64,000 nt of DNA from Burkholderia sp. SRS-46 (GCF_004343775.1 NZ_PTXL01000011.1:242225-306224); one strand, 5' to 3'. Counted from the stretch's first letter, positions 25,246-34,336 are shown. The notes: generated by a model not told the origin, from the sequence alone. Numbers and translations: made by a program.

Positions 25246-26736
25246 TCAGTTCGCCCACGGCAGCGGCGCGTCGTTCAAGCCCCAGTAGAGGCTCTTCTGC
25301 TGCATGTACTCGCGGATGCCGAGGCGCCCCTTCTCGCGGCCCATCCCGCTCTCCTTCCAGCCCGAGAACGGCGTGGAGATCGAGAACAGCTTGTACGTGT
25401 TGATCCACACGGTGCCCGTCTCGAGCGCGCGCGCGGTACGCCATGCGCGCTTGTAGTCGCGCGTCCAGATGCCGGCGGCGAGGCCGAACACGCTGTCGTT
25501 CGCCTGCCGGATCAGCGATGCCTCGTCGTCGAACGGCATCGCGACGAGCACCGGCCCGAAGATCTCTTCCTGGCAGATGCGCGCGCTGTTCGGCAGGCCT
25601 TCGAGTATCGTCGGCTGATAGTAGAAGCCATGCTCGCGCCCGTCGCCCGACGGCCGCTCGCCGCCGCACAGCAAGCGCCCGCCTTCCTCCAGGCCGAGCG
25701 CCACGTAGCGCTCCACCGACTCGCGATGCTTCGCCGTAATCAGCGGGCCCATCTGCGTATCGGCACGCGTCGGGTCACCCACGCGCAGCTTGCGTGCGCC
25801 GGCCACCAGGCGCTGCATGAATGCGTCGTACACCGAACGCTGCACGAACAGGCGCGAGCCCGCGATGCAAGCCTCGCCCGACGAGCTGAAGATGCCGTAC
25901 AGCACGCCGTTGACGGCGTGGTCGAGATCCGCGTCGTCGAACACGATCGTTGGCGACTTGCCGCCGAGTTCGAGCGACACCGGCATCAGCTTTTCCGCGG
26001 CGATGCGCGCGATGCCGCGCCCGACTTCGGTGCCGCCCGTGAACGACACCTTCTTCACGAGCGGATGACGCACCAGCACGTCGCCGATCACCGAGCCCTT
26101 GCCCGGCAGCACGCTCAGCACGCCCTTCGGCACGCCGGCTTCCTCGCAGATGCGCGCGAGCGCGAGCGACACGAGCGGCGTGACCTCGGCCGGCTTCAGC
26201 ACCACCGCGTTGCCGCCGGCGAGCGCCGGCGCGAGCTTCTGCGCGTCGGAGGCGATCGGCGAGTTCCACGGCGTGATCGCCGCGATCACGCCGATCGGCT
26301 CGTACACGCTCATCGTCAGGTAGTCGCCGCGCGACGGCGTCAGCTCTTCGTCGAGCGTTTCGAGGCAGGCCGCGAAATAGCGGAACGTGTTCGCCGCGCT
26401 CGCCACCAGCACGCGGGTCTCGGCGATCGGCTTGCCGTTGTCGCGGCGCTGCAGGTTCGCCAGCGCCTCGTGACGCTGCATGATCAGGTCCGCGATGCGG
26501 TACAGCACCTGCGCGCGCTGGTGCGGCTTGAGCCCGGCCCAGTCGGCGCGGCGCCACGCGGCGTCGGCGGCCTCGACGGCTTCGGCCGCGTCTTCCGCGT
26601 TCGCGGTCGACACTTCCAGGTTCAGCGACTGGTCGGCCGGGTAAAGGCTTGCGTAGGGCGCGCCTCGGCCGCGCCGCCACGCGCCGCCGATCAGGATGTC
26701 GCCGTTGGGTACAAGGCTCGTATCGAATGGAGTCAT
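25246..26736 (-). CDS. Aldehyde dehydrogenase
   Basis: A 496-residue NAD(P)-dependent aldehyde dehydrogenase of normal length. Asn158 in TPWNSP, Glu256 in LELGGKSP and nucleophile Cys290 in GEAC are all present, together with FTGGTEVG of the cofactor site. It lies 18 bases before the VOC gene and 89 after the aspartate-dehydrogenase-like gene. It probably oxidises an aldehyde released after ring cleavage or decarboxylation. Confidence 0.93.
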   Translation of the reverse strand: MTPFDTSLVPNGDILIGGAWRRGRGAPYASLYPADQSLNLEVSTANAEDAAEAVEAADAAWRRADWAGLKPHQRAQVLYRIADLIMQRHEALANLQRRDNGKPIAETRVLVASAANTFRYFAACLETLDEELTPSRGDYLTMSVYEPIGVIAAITPWNSPIASDAQKLAPALAGGNAVVLKPAEVTPLVSLALARICEEAGVPKGVLSVLPGKGSVIGDVLVRHPLVKKVSFTGGTEVGRGIARIAAEKLMPVSLELGGKSPTIVFDDADLDHAVNGVLYGIFSSSGEACIAGSRLFVQRSVYDAFMQRLVAGARKLRVGDPTRADTQMGPLITAKHRESVERYVALGLEEGGRLLCGGERPSGDGREHGFYYQPTILEGLPNSARICQEEIFGPVLVAMPFDDEASLIRQANDSVFGLAAGIWTRDYKRAWRTARALETGTVWINTYKLFSISTPFSGWKESGMGREKGRLGIREYMQQKSLYWGLNDAPLPWAN

Positions 26737-26825
26737 TTCACAAATTCCACAAGTCTGTCTCTGCGCCCCCGCCCCCGGCCTTCATCGCGGCGCGGGCGGG
26801 GCTGTCGGTCGCCCGGGCCGCCCGC

Positions 26826-27653
26826 TCAGATCACGCAGCGGGCCGCGCGGTTGCGCAGCGCGCGGATCGCGCTGAACGCCGTCAGCGCGGACGTCTTCGG
26901 GTTGTCGGGCAGCGGCTTGCCGCTCATTTCGAGCGACATCTCGCCGAATGCGCCGCGCGCGGTGATCCGGTGCACGTTGCGCGCGACCGCCGGATCGGCG
27001 ATCAGGCGCACGCGCGTCGCATCGAGCCCGAGGCCCGCGAGCGCGACGGTCGCCGCGACGTTCGCGTTCTTCGGATACAGGCGCGCCGCGTCGCGCGCCG
27101 TGCCTTCGAAGATCACCTTCTCTTCGGTCATCGCGCGCAGGTCGCACAACGCCTCGGCCGGCGTGCCGAGCCAGCCGAGCGGCGGCTTGCGGCCCACGTA
27201 CAGCACTTCGTCGAGGCCGCCCTGCTTCGCGGCGGCGAGCGCATCGATGCCGCCGATCGCGCCGGACAGCAGCGTGAGCGTCGCGTGGCCTTCGTCGGCG
27301 GCCTGCGACAGCACGTCGAGCAGCGCGAGATCCGACAGCGCGCCGATCGATGCGACCGCGCAATCGGTGCCGGCCTTCAGCAGCGGCACGACGTGATCGA
27401 CCAGCGCGCTGTGGCCCGCGCATTCGAGCGCGAACTCGGGGCGATGCGCGAGCGCGTCGACCGACGACACCACTTCGACCGCCCCGCCGAGCGCGCCCTG
27501 CACCGCCGCGCGCTGATGCTCAGGCACGATCACGTGCGCGACCCGCAGCGCCGCGTCGTGCTCGACCGCGTGGTACACGGCCGCGCCGATCGCGCCGAAG
27601 CCGATCATCGCGACGTCGACGGGCGCATGCCCGTGTGCGTGCGCGTTACGCAT
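26826..27653 (-). CDS. L-aspartate dehydrogenase-like protein
   Basis: A 275-residue protein matching the NadX/aspartate dehydrogenase family: N-terminal Rossmann motif MIGFGAIG (residues 16-23), ECAGH, the GAIGGIDALAAAK segment, and the C-terminal NVHRITARGAFGE with the conserved His. Its start overlaps the end of the TPP enzyme gene by eight bases. In NAD synthesis NadX supplies iminoaspartate, but no nadA or nadC is nearby. A role in the local catabolic path, possibly on an amino or keto acid, is more likely but unproven. Confidence 0.83.
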   Translation of the reverse strand: MRNAHAHGHAPVDVAMIGFGAIGAAVYHAVEHDAALRVAHVIVPEHQRAAVQGALGGAVEVVSSVDALAHRPEFALECAGHSALVDHVVPLLKAGTDCAVASIGALSDLALLDVLSQAADEGHATLTLLSGAIGGIDALAAAKQGGLDEVLYVGRKPPLGWLGTPAEALCDLRAMTEEKVIFEGTARDAARLYPKNANVAATVALAGLGLDATRVRLIADPAVARNVHRITARGAFGEMSLEMSGKPLPDNPKTSALTAFSAIRALRNRAARCVI

Positions 27654-29313
27654 ACTGGCGCTCCGACGGCGTTTCCTTCTTCACCGGCGGGCCCGCGAAT
27701 GCCGATGTGAACGAGCCGACCGACAGCATGTCGACTTCGACCATCACCGGCCCTTCCTTCGCCATCCCGTCGCGCACGATCGCTTCGGCCTGGTCGAGCG
27801 ACGTGATCCGGTAGTGCGTGAGGCCGAAGCTCGCGCAGAACTGCGCGAAATCGGGCTGGTGCAGCTGCACGAAGCAGCGGCGGCCGCCGTAGTGCGCGTC
27901 CTGGATGTTGCGGATCACGCCGTAGCACTGGTCGTTCATCAGCACGATCATCACGTTCGCGTTTTCCTGCACGGCCGTCACGAGCTCGCCGACGTTGACC
28001 ATCAGGCCGCCGTCGCCCACCAGGCAGACCGTCTTCGCGGCCGCGCCCGCGAGCGCCGCGCCGATGCCCATCTGCATGCCCTGGCCGATGCCGCCGCCGA
28101 GCGCATGCACGCCCGCGCGCGGCTCGAAGATCTGCAGCAGGCGGTTGCCCCACGTGCTGTTCGAGATCGTCACGTCGCGCACCCAGTTGTAGTCGCGGCC
28201 GACGGCGGCCTGCAGCGTGTCGACGAGCTGCTTGTAGGGCCCGAGGCCCTTCGCGACGTCGGCCACCGCCTGCTCGCGCGCCGCCGCCAGATCCGCCGCG
28301 AACGGCGGATCGACCTTCAGCCGGCCTTCGAGACGGTCGGCCAGTTCGGCCAGCACGCGCTTCGCATCGCCATGGATGAACAGGTCGTTGCGATAGCCGC
28401 GGTTGTCGGCAAGCGCGTCCGCATCGACGCGGAACAGCGGCTGCGGCAGCGCGAGCTTGTACTTCAGCGTCTCGTTGCCGCGCAGGCGCGAACCGACCAC
28501 GACGAGCGCGTCGCAGGTCTTGTAGAACGCTTCCACCGCCGCGTGCACGTTGAACGCGCCGAGCGTCGCCGGGTGATCCTCGGGCAGCACGCCGCGGCCC
28601 TGCACGCTCGTCACGACGCCGAAGCCGAGCTTCACGAGGCGCTCGACCTCCGCACGCGCGTGGCGCGCGCCGCCGCCGAGCCACAGCAGCGGGCGGCGCT
28701 TGTTCGCGAGCGCGTCGGCGAGCTTCGCGATGCGCGCGCTGTCGTGCTCGCGCACCGCGACGTGCGCGGGCGCCAGGTCTTCCGGCCATTCGATCTCGGC
28801 GGCCTGGATGTCGATCGGAATCTCGACCGACACGGGGCCCGTCGGCGCGGTTTGCGCGATGCGCACCGCCTCGCGGATCGTCGGCAGCACGGTCTCGACC
28901 GTGCGCACGCGGAACGCGGCCTTCGAGATCGCGTCGAGCATCGTCAGCTGGTCCGGCGCTTCGTGGATGTACGCGAGATCCTGGTCGAGGTACGGCGTCT
29001 CGATCTGGCCGGTGATGTGCAGCAGCGCGGTGCCGGCGGTCAGCGCCTCGACCATCGCGCCGGCCGCGTTGCCCGCCGCCGTGCCGGTGCTCGTGAACGC
29101 CACGCCGAGGCCGCCCGACACGCGGGCCAGGCCGTCGGCCATGTTGACCGCGCCCGCTTCGCCGCGCGCGCCGACATAGCGGATGTTGCCGCGCGAGTTG
29201 ATCGCGTCGAGGATCGGCATGTTGTGGATCGAGATGACCCCGAAAGCGGTCTTCACGCCGCACTGCTCGAGAAAGGCGGCAATCAGCTCGCCAACCGTGG
29301 TTTTGTTAGACAT
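27646..29313 (-). CDS. Thiamine pyrophosphate-dependent enzyme (acetolactate synthase/benzoylformate decarboxylase fold)
   Basis: A 555-residue TPP enzyme with the three usual domains. The catalytic Glu52 lies in ARGEAGAVNMADG, a central FAD/nucleotide-like domain spans about 190-330, and the TPP/Mg motif GDGGLMVN is in the C-terminal domain. It has no ilvN partner and differs from biosynthetic IlvB, so it is a decarboxylase or carboligase acting on a 2-oxo acid. ATG 29313 is used; the frame extends only through a TTG. It overlaps the SDR stop by eight bases. Confidence 0.9.
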   Translation of the reverse strand: MSNKTTVGELIAAFLEQCGVKTAFGVISIHNMPILDAINSRGNIRYVGARGEAGAVNMADGLARVSGGLGVAFTSTGTAAGNAAGAMVEALTAGTALLHITGQIETPYLDQDLAYIHEAPDQLTMLDAISKAAFRVRTVETVLPTIREAVRIAQTAPTGPVSVEIPIDIQAAEIEWPEDLAPAHVAVREHDSARIAKLADALANKRRPLLWLGGGARHARAEVERLVKLGFGVVTSVQGRGVLPEDHPATLGAFNVHAAVEAFYKTCDALVVVGSRLRGNETLKYKLALPQPLFRVDADALADNRGYRNDLFIHGDAKRVLAELADRLEGRLKVDPPFAADLAAAREQAVADVAKGLGPYKQLVDTLQAAVGRDYNWVRDVTISNSTWGNRLLQIFEPRAGVHALGGGIGQGMQMGIGAALAGAAAKTVCLVGDGGLMVNVGELVTAVQENANVMIVLMNDQCYGVIRNIQDAHYGGRRCFVQLHQPDFAQFCASFGLTHYRITSLDQAEAIVRDGMAKEGPVMVEVDMLSVGSFTSAFAGPPVKKETPSERQYA

Positions 29314-30103
29314 GGCGTGCAAAGCCTCCAGAAACGTCGATATGGCTGCCCGTCGTATAGGACGACAGATGCGTTGCGAGATAAAAGAGTGCCCAGGCAG
29401 CCTCGTCAGGCCGGCCGAAGCGGTTCAGCGGAATGTTTTTCTTGCGGGCAAGTTCGCCCGTCCAGTCTTCCCAGCTCTGGCCCGGTTGCGCCTGCGCCTC
29501 GTAGCGGCGGCGCCACTGGCCCGATTCGACGATGCCGATCAGGATCGAGTTGACGCGGATGCGCTGCGGCGCGAGCTCGGTCGCGAGCGATTTCACGAGG
29601 CTCAGCACGCCCGCGCGCGCCGACGACGTCGCGACCATGTGCGGCTCCGGCTGCAGCGCGAGCAGCGAGTTCACGCAGGTGATGCTCGGCGCCGCCGCGT
29701 CGCGCAGCATCGGCAGGAACGCGCGCGTCGGCCGGATGATGCTGAAGTACTTCAGCTCGAGTTCTTCGCGCCAGGCGTCGTCGGTCGTGTCGGCGAACGT
29801 CGACACGCGCCCCTGGCCGGCGTTGTTGACCAGCATGTCCACGCGGCCGAAGCGCGCGTGCACGGCCTGCGCGAACGTCGCGACGTCGCCCTCGTCGAGC
29901 ACGTCGCAGCGCGCTGCCAGCAATGGCGCGCCCGGGTACTTCTCGCCGAGCATCGCCTCGGCGCGTGCGAGACGCTCGCCGTCGCGGCCGCAAATCGCGA
30001 CCGACGCACCCGCCTGCAGGAACCGCTCGGCCGTCGCGAGGCCAATGCCGGACGAGCCGCCCGTCACCACCGCCACCTGTCCGGTCAAATCGATCTGGAT
30101 CAT
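29306..30103 (-). CDS. SDR-like protein lacking the usual catalytic Tyr-Lys
   Basis: A 265-residue SDR fold with TGGSSGIG at residues 14-21 and NNAGQG. At the expected active site the sequence is ATSSARAG, so Tyr is replaced by Thr and Lys by Arg. This substitution is known in an SDR subgroup annotated as beta-ketoacyl reductase-like. It may use a different acid/base or be non-catalytic. ATG overlaps the IclR stop by one base (TGATG). Confidence 0.87.
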   Translation of the reverse strand: MIQIDLTGQVAVVTGGSSGIGLATAERFLQAGASVAICGRDGERLARAEAMLGEKYPGAPLLAARCDVLDEGDVATFAQAVHARFGRVDMLVNNAGQGRVSTFADTTDDAWREELELKYFSIIRPTRAFLPMLRDAAAPSITCVNSLLALQPEPHMVATSSARAGVLSLVKSLATELAPQRIRVNSILIGIVESGQWRRRYEAQAQPGQSWEDWTGELARKKNIPLNRFGRPDEAAWALFYLATHLSSYTTGSHIDVSGGFARHV

Positions 30104-30954
30104 CACAGCCCCAATGCCTTCAAAAACGTATGCTCGTCTTCCGAGCGGTAGTTGAGCCGCCGCGACAGCTCGGCCGCCGCGCGCTGCACCTTGTCGATCA
30201 GGCCGTCGGCGACAAGCGCCGCGTCGATCTCCGGGCGCGGCACCGTCACCGTGATGCACGCGACGATCTGCTGCGTCTCGTTGCGCACCGGCGCGGTGAC
30301 CACGGAAATGCCGCGCTCGAACGACGAGTTGCTGACGCCGTAGCCGCGCAGCGCATCCTCGCGGATCATCTGGTACAGCGCATCGACCGTCTCCGGCGTC
30401 GCGCTCGTCATCCGGCTCAGCGTGCCTTCCGGATACAGCGCGCGCAGCGCGCTCAGCGACAGGTCGCCCATCAGCACGTGGCCGTGCGTGGTCGCGTGCG
30501 CGGGCAGCCGCGTGCCGACGTTCACCCGGATCGAGCTGAACACCGGCGCCTGGCTCTGCGCCTTCGCGACGAACACCACGTCGCGGCCGTCGCGGATCAC
30601 GATATGCGTCGTGAAGCCGGTTGCATCGCGCAGGCTCTCGATCACCGGCAGGCCGAGATCGGTCAGCTCCAGCGAGCTCAGGTATTCGAAGCCGAGCCGC
30701 AGCACCGCGATGCCGAGCTTGTAGTTGCGGTCCTTGTCCGCGCGCTCGAGGAAGCCGAGCGATTCGAGCGTCTGCAGCAGGCGGAACACCGTCGTGCGCG
30801 GAATACCGAGCCGCTTCGACAGCTCCGGCGCGCCGAGCACCGGCTCGCGCGGCGAGAATTCCGCGAGAATCCGCAGCCCGCGCTCGAGGCCCGGCACCAC
30901 GTAGTTCGCTTCGCTCTTCGCGCCTTCGGGTTCGTTGATCAGCGGTTCGCTCAT
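30103..30954 (-). CDS. IclR-family transcriptional regulator (operon-encoded)
   Basis: A 283-residue IclR protein with an N-terminal winged helix (about 22-82; GAPELSKRLGIPRTTVFRLLQTLESLGF) and a C-terminal effector domain with RLPAHATTHGHVLMGDL and FERGISVVTAPVRNE. It is strongly similar to the second IclR at 36622, so the two are paralogs. Being inside the catabolic operon suggests feedback control. The start overlaps a 28-codon ORF stop by four bases. Confidence 0.93.
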   Translation of the reverse strand: MSEPLINEPEGAKSEANYVVPGLERGLRILAEFSPREPVLGAPELSKRLGIPRTTVFRLLQTLESLGFLERADKDRNYKLGIAVLRLGFEYLSSLELTDLGLPVIESLRDATGFTTHIVIRDGRDVVFVAKAQSQAPVFSSIRVNVGTRLPAHATTHGHVLMGDLSLSALRALYPEGTLSRMTSATPETVDALYQMIREDALRGYGVSNSSFERGISVVTAPVRNETQQIVACITVTVPRPEIDAALVADGLIDKVQRAAAELSRRLNYRSEDEHTFLKALGL

Positions 30955-31037
30955 GCTGCCTCCCGCCGGGCCGCCCCAAGGGAGGCAGCCGCCCCCTCGG
31001 GGGGCAGTGAACGAACGTGAACGTGGGGGTCGTTCAT
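30951..31037 (-). CDS. 28-codon ORF coupled on both sides, formed from a palindromic repeat
   Basis: The ORF begins with ATG at 31037, overlapping the hydrolase stop as ATGA, and ends with TGA at 30951, overlapping the IclR ATG as ATGA. The peptide starts MNDPHVHVRSLPPEG and is Ala/Arg-rich afterwards. It may be only a translational bridge that brings ribosomes from the hydrolase gene to iclR. No own ribosome site is clear. Expression is inferred from the exact overlaps. Confidence 0.45.
   Translation of the reverse strand: MNDPHVHVRSLPPEGAAASLGAARREAA
30956..31005. repeat. GC-rich palindromic (REP-like) element
   Basis: Two hairpins follow each other: CTGCCTCCC (30956-30964) pairs with GGGAGGCAG (30980-30988), and GCCCCC (30991-30996) pairs with the G run up to 31005. 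Similar GC-rich paired hairpins recur between genes in beta-proteobacterial genomes as I recall them. This copy lies inside an operon and is read as the 28-codon ORF. It could also pause or stabilise the transcript. Confidence 0.55.
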
Positions 31038-31930
31038 ATGATTCCCCGCTGTTGGTCGACTTGGCGACAGAAGGTGTCGATCAGCGCCGAATACACGGCC
31101 GGTGCCTCGACATAACCCGCATGCCCGGCCTGCGGAATCACCTGCAGCCCGACGTGCGCGGCCGCCGCGATCCGCTCGCAGGCGGCAGGCGGCGTGATCG
31201 CGTCGCTCGCGCCGACCGCCACCGCCGTGCGGCCGAGAAAGCCCGCGAGATCCGACGCGAGATCGGCGTTCGCCAGCAGATGCGTCGCCTGCGCATAGCC
31301 GGCCGGCACGATGCGCGCCATGTTCCAGCGCACCCAGGCGCGCGCGTCTTCGCTCGCGAAGCCGGACAGCATGTTGCCGCTGCGCTGCGCCGCGAGCCCG
31401 GCCGGGCCGAGTTCGGCGAGCATCGCGAGCCGCGCGTCGCGGCGCGCGTCGCGCGTCTCGGCCGGCGCGCTGCCGTAGCCGCCCGCGGGCGAGATCAGCA
31501 GCAGCCCGGCGACGCGCGCCGGCAGCATGCGGGCGAAACCGCCCGCGATGATCGCGCCGAGCGAATGGCCGACCAGCACGCAGCGCTCGATGCCGAGCGC
31601 ATCGAGCCACGCGCCGAGCGCCGCCGCGTAATCGGCGGCGGCCGGCGACGCGCCGTGCACGGGCGTCGACGCGCCATAGCCGGGCGCGTCCCAGGCGAGC
31701 ACGCGCCGCGAAGCGCCAAGCGCATCGAGCTGGCGCACCCACGACGCGGCGCCCGAGCCGATCCCGTGCAACAGCACGACGGGGAGCGTGCGGCCGGCAT
31801 GCTGCGCGCCGGCCTCGCGGTAGCCGATCGTGCCCGCCGCGCCGGCCGTGCAGCGCTGCTCGGGAAACCGCTCGAGCAGCGTCGCGAAGGCGGCGACGCG
31901 GTCGCGTTCACGTTTGTCGATGACACTCAT
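31034..31930 (-). CDS. Alpha/beta hydrolase, probable C-C bond hydrolase of a meta-cleavage path
   Basis: A 298-residue hydrolase with a complete triad: Ser123 in VGHSLG, Asp243 in GASDAITPP and His270 in AGHAGY. HGIGSG (55-60) forms the oxyanion loop. The pattern suits MhpC/BphD-like enzymes as well as esterases. Together with the extradiol dioxygenase in the same operon, hydrolysis of a ring-fission product is the likely job. It is cytosolic. It lies 18 bases after the cupin gene. Confidence 0.88.
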   Translation of the reverse strand: MSVIDKRERDRVAAFATLLERFPEQRCTAGAAGTIGYREAGAQHAGRTLPVVLLHGIGSGAASWVRQLDALGASRRVLAWDAPGYGASTPVHGASPAAADYAAALGAWLDALGIERCVLVGHSLGAIIAGGFARMLPARVAGLLLISPAGGYGSAPAETRDARRDARLAMLAELGPAGLAAQRSGNMLSGFASEDARAWVRWNMARIVPAGYAQATHLLANADLASDLAGFLGRTAVAVGASDAITPPAACERIAAAAHVGLQVIPQAGHAGYVEAPAVYSALIDTFCRQVDQQRGII

Positions 31931-31948
31931 CGCTTCACCTGCCCCGTC

Positions 31949-32476
31949 TCAACGCTTGATCTTCGCGAGCGGCGAATCCGGCGGATACGTCGGCGTGATC
32001 GGCTTCGACGAACCGAGCATCACGCACATCAGCGCGTCTTCCTCGCCGATGTTGATCTCCGTGCGATACACGCCCGGCGGCACCGAGATCAGGTCGCGCT
32101 CGCCGAGGATCGCTTCCCAGGTCTCGCCGTCGCGCTCGCAGATCACCTTCATCTTGCCGCGCAGCACGAAGAAGATTTCCTCGACGTCGATATGGATGTG
32201 GCTCGGGCCGATGTTGCCGGCCGGGATCACCATCGTGGAGAACGTGAAGTTGCCGGCCGGCACCGTGTTGACGTCCTTCGCGACGCCCGTGCCGCCCGTG
32301 CCCACGTAGCGCATCTGCGCGCGGCGGTACTTCGGGTCGTAGTCGGCCTGGAACTTCAGCGCGTCCCAGTCGTAGCGCCGCGTCGCATAGCGCGCGACGC
32401 GCCCTTCCATCCAGTCGCCAAAGCTTGCGCCTTCCGGCTGATCCCACGACTTGCGTTCGATATCGGCGTCCGCCAT
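31949..32476 (-). CDS. Cupin-domain protein
   Basis: A 175-residue single cupin. Metal ligands are visible as His93-x-His95-x3-Glu99 in PSHIHIDVEE, followed by the FVLRGKMKV strand and a second motif region with PPGVYRTEINIG. ATG 32476 is chosen since AGGAG is six bases upstream; an earlier ATG abuts the ribosome site. It may be a dioxygenase, isomerase or non-catalytic binding protein in the path. Confidence 0.85.
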   Translation of the reverse strand: MADADIERKSWDQPEGASFGDWMEGRVARYATRRYDWDALKFQADYDPKYRRAQMRYVGTGGTGVAKDVNTVPAGNFTFSTMVIPAGNIGPSHIHIDVEEIFFVLRGKMKVICERDGETWEAILGERDLISVPPGVYRTEINIGEEDALMCVMLGSSKPITPTYPPDSPLAKIKR

Positions 32477-32502
32477 CGTCATCTCCTAAAGAGTGGAAAC
32501 CA

Positions 32503-33270
32503 TCAATTCATTACGAAGCCGCCGTTCACCGGCAGCAATTGGCCCGTCACGAAGCGCGCGGCATCGGACAGCAGGAACAGCACGGGCCCCGTCACGTCGT
32601 CGGGCACTTGCGCGCGCGTGAGCGCACGGCCCTGCTGGTAATACGCGTGGCGCTCGGCCGGCACGTAGGCGGTCGCCTCGACTTCGGTGAGGCCCGGCGC
32701 GATCGCGTTGACCGTCACGTCGTGCGCGCCGAATTCGCGCGCCTGCGCATGCGTCATCGCGATCACCGCGCCCTTGCTCGCGACGTATGCGAGCAGCTTC
32801 GGCGCGCCCCACAGCGCGGTGTCCGACGCGAGGTTCACGATCGCGCCGCGCCCCGACCGAGCGAGGTGCGGCAGCGCCGCATTGCTCGCGAGCCACAGGC
32901 CGCGCACGTTCACGTTCATCACCGCGTCCCAGGTCGCGACGTCGAGTTCCGTCGACAGCCGCCCGCCCGAGTTCGTGATCGCCGCGTTGTTGATCAGGCC
33001 GTCGATGCCGCCGAGCGCCGCCGCGCCCTGCGCGACGAAGGCGTGCACGCTGGCCGGATCGGCAAGGTCGAGCGCGAAGAAATGCGCGGCATGCCCGGCT
33101 TCGGACAGTTGCGCGGCGAGCGCGCGGCCTTCGTCGGCCAGCACGTCGCCGAACGCGACCTGCGCGCCGGCGGCGACCAGCGCCTTCACGAACGCCGCGC
33201 CGAGGCCGCGCGCGCCGCCCGTGACGAGCACGCGCCGGCCGGCGAGCGACACCACGGATGCGTCAGCCAT
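32503..33270 (-). CDS. SDR family oxidoreductase, candidate cis-diol dehydrogenase
   Basis: A 255-residue classical SDR: TGGARGLG at 17-24, NNAA at 94-97, Ser149 and Tyr162-x3-Lys166 (YVASK). It overlaps the Rieske oxygenase gene end by eight bases. The position directly after the oxygenase makes it the best candidate to rearomatise a cis-dihydrodiol, or to oxidise an alcohol if the oxygenase is a monooxygenase. ATG 33270 begins the conserved part; the frame opens further upstream in the oxygenase gene. Confidence 0.9.
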   Translation of the reverse strand: MADASVVSLAGRRVLVTGGARGLGAAFVKALVAAGAQVAFGDVLADEGRALAAQLSEAGHAAHFFALDLADPASVHAFVAQGAAALGGIDGLINNAAITNSGGRLSTELDVATWDAVMNVNVRGLWLASNAALPHLARSGRGAIVNLASDTALWGAPKLLAYVASKGAVIAMTHAQAREFGAHDVTVNAIAPGLTEVEATAYVPAERHAYYQQGRALTRAQVPDDVTGPVLFLLSDAARFVTGQLLPVNGGFVMN

Positions 33271-34336
33271 GAGCAGGCTCCGACGCGGCCGGTTGCGCGG
33301 CGCGATACGCATCGAGCGCGGACAGGTGCTCCTGCGCGCGCTGGCGCAGCATCCGGCGCACGCGCGTGATGCCGACGTCGTGCTGGTACAGGTATTCGTG
33401 GTCGCGCGCGTTCGGCGCAAGGCTTTCGAGCACGTAGCGATCCTGCTCGAGCACGTCCCAGTGCAGGCCCTCGAGGCGGTTGCGGTACATGAAGCGCCAC
33501 ACGTCGCGCTGCCAGCCGCTGACCTTGCGGGTGCGCCAGAAGTAGACCTGGCAGTGGTCGTCGTCGACCGGCGTCGCGAAGCCGATGATCCCGAAGTTGC
33601 CGCCCGGGCCGAACTTCTGCTTGTACGGAATCGCGAGGCGCATCCACAGGCAGCCCGTCTCGCCGAGTTCGACCCAGTCGAAGTTCACGTCGCGCTGGCC
33701 GATCTTCTCGAACATCAGGCCCGTTTCCGTCTTGCGCACGCGCATCTCGGCCTGCTTGTCCCCTTCGGCCATCGAGTGCGACGTCGCGTGCAGGTACGCG
33801 CCGTGCATCGGGTCCATCACGTTGTCGATCGCGTACTGGTAATTGCACGTCCAGTTCGACACGCACAGGAAATGCGCGAATTCGTCGGCGACCAGTTCCT
33901 CGGGCAGGTTCAGCGGCGCCGGTTCGGCATGCGCGTCGTCGCCGAACCACAGGAAGATCGCGCCGGCCTGTTCCTGCACCGGGTACGACTTCACGCACTT
34001 CGTGCCTTCGAGCGGACAGTTCGATACGGCCGGCACGCGATTCACCGTGCCGCTGCCGTCGACTTCGACGCCGTGATACCAGCACGCAAGGTTGCCGCCG
34101 AGGTTCCAGCCGAGCGACAGGCGCGCGCCACGGTGCGGGCAGCGATCTTCCAGCGCGTGGACCTTGCCGTCCTGGTCGCGCCACAGCACGATCTGCTCGG
34201 AGAGGCGCGTGAGGCCGACGGGCGCGTTCGACACCTGCCAGCTCGGCGCGACGGGATACCAGTAGTTCTTGATGCCGCGGTCGAGATAGGCGCGGACCGG
34301 GTCGGGTTGGGATGCGTGTTGTACGGGGGACGTCAT
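33263..34336 (-). CDS. Rieske non-heme iron oxygenase, catalytic alpha subunit
   Basis: A 357-residue oxygenase. The Rieske 2Fe-2S ligands are Cys66-x-His68 (CPHRG) and Cys85-x2-His88 (CWYHG). The mononuclear iron motif D171-x3-D175-x2-H178-x4-H183 is intact. The size suits single-subunit (alpha3) oxygenases of the vanillate-demethylase/phenoxybenzoate-dioxygenase branch. No beta-subunit gene is present. It should hydroxylate or demethylate an aromatic substrate, fed by the ferredoxin and reductase in the same unit. Confidence 0.93.
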   Translation of the reverse strand: MTSPVQHASQPDPVRAYLDRGIKNYWYPVAPSWQVSNAPVGLTRLSEQIVLWRDQDGKVHALEDRCPHRGARLSLGWNLGGNLACWYHGVEVDGSGTVNRVPAVSNCPLEGTKCVKSYPVQEQAGAIFLWFGDDAHAEPAPLNLPEELVADEFAHFLCVSNWTCNYQYAIDNVMDPMHGAYLHATSHSMAEGDKQAEMRVRKTETGLMFEKIGQRDVNFDWVELGETGCLWMRLAIPYKQKFGPGGNFGIIGFATPVDDDHCQVYFWRTRKVSGWQRDVWRFMYRNRLEGLHWDVLEQDRYVLESLAPNARDHEYLYQHDVGITRVRRMLRQRAQEHLSALDAYRAAQPAASEPAHG

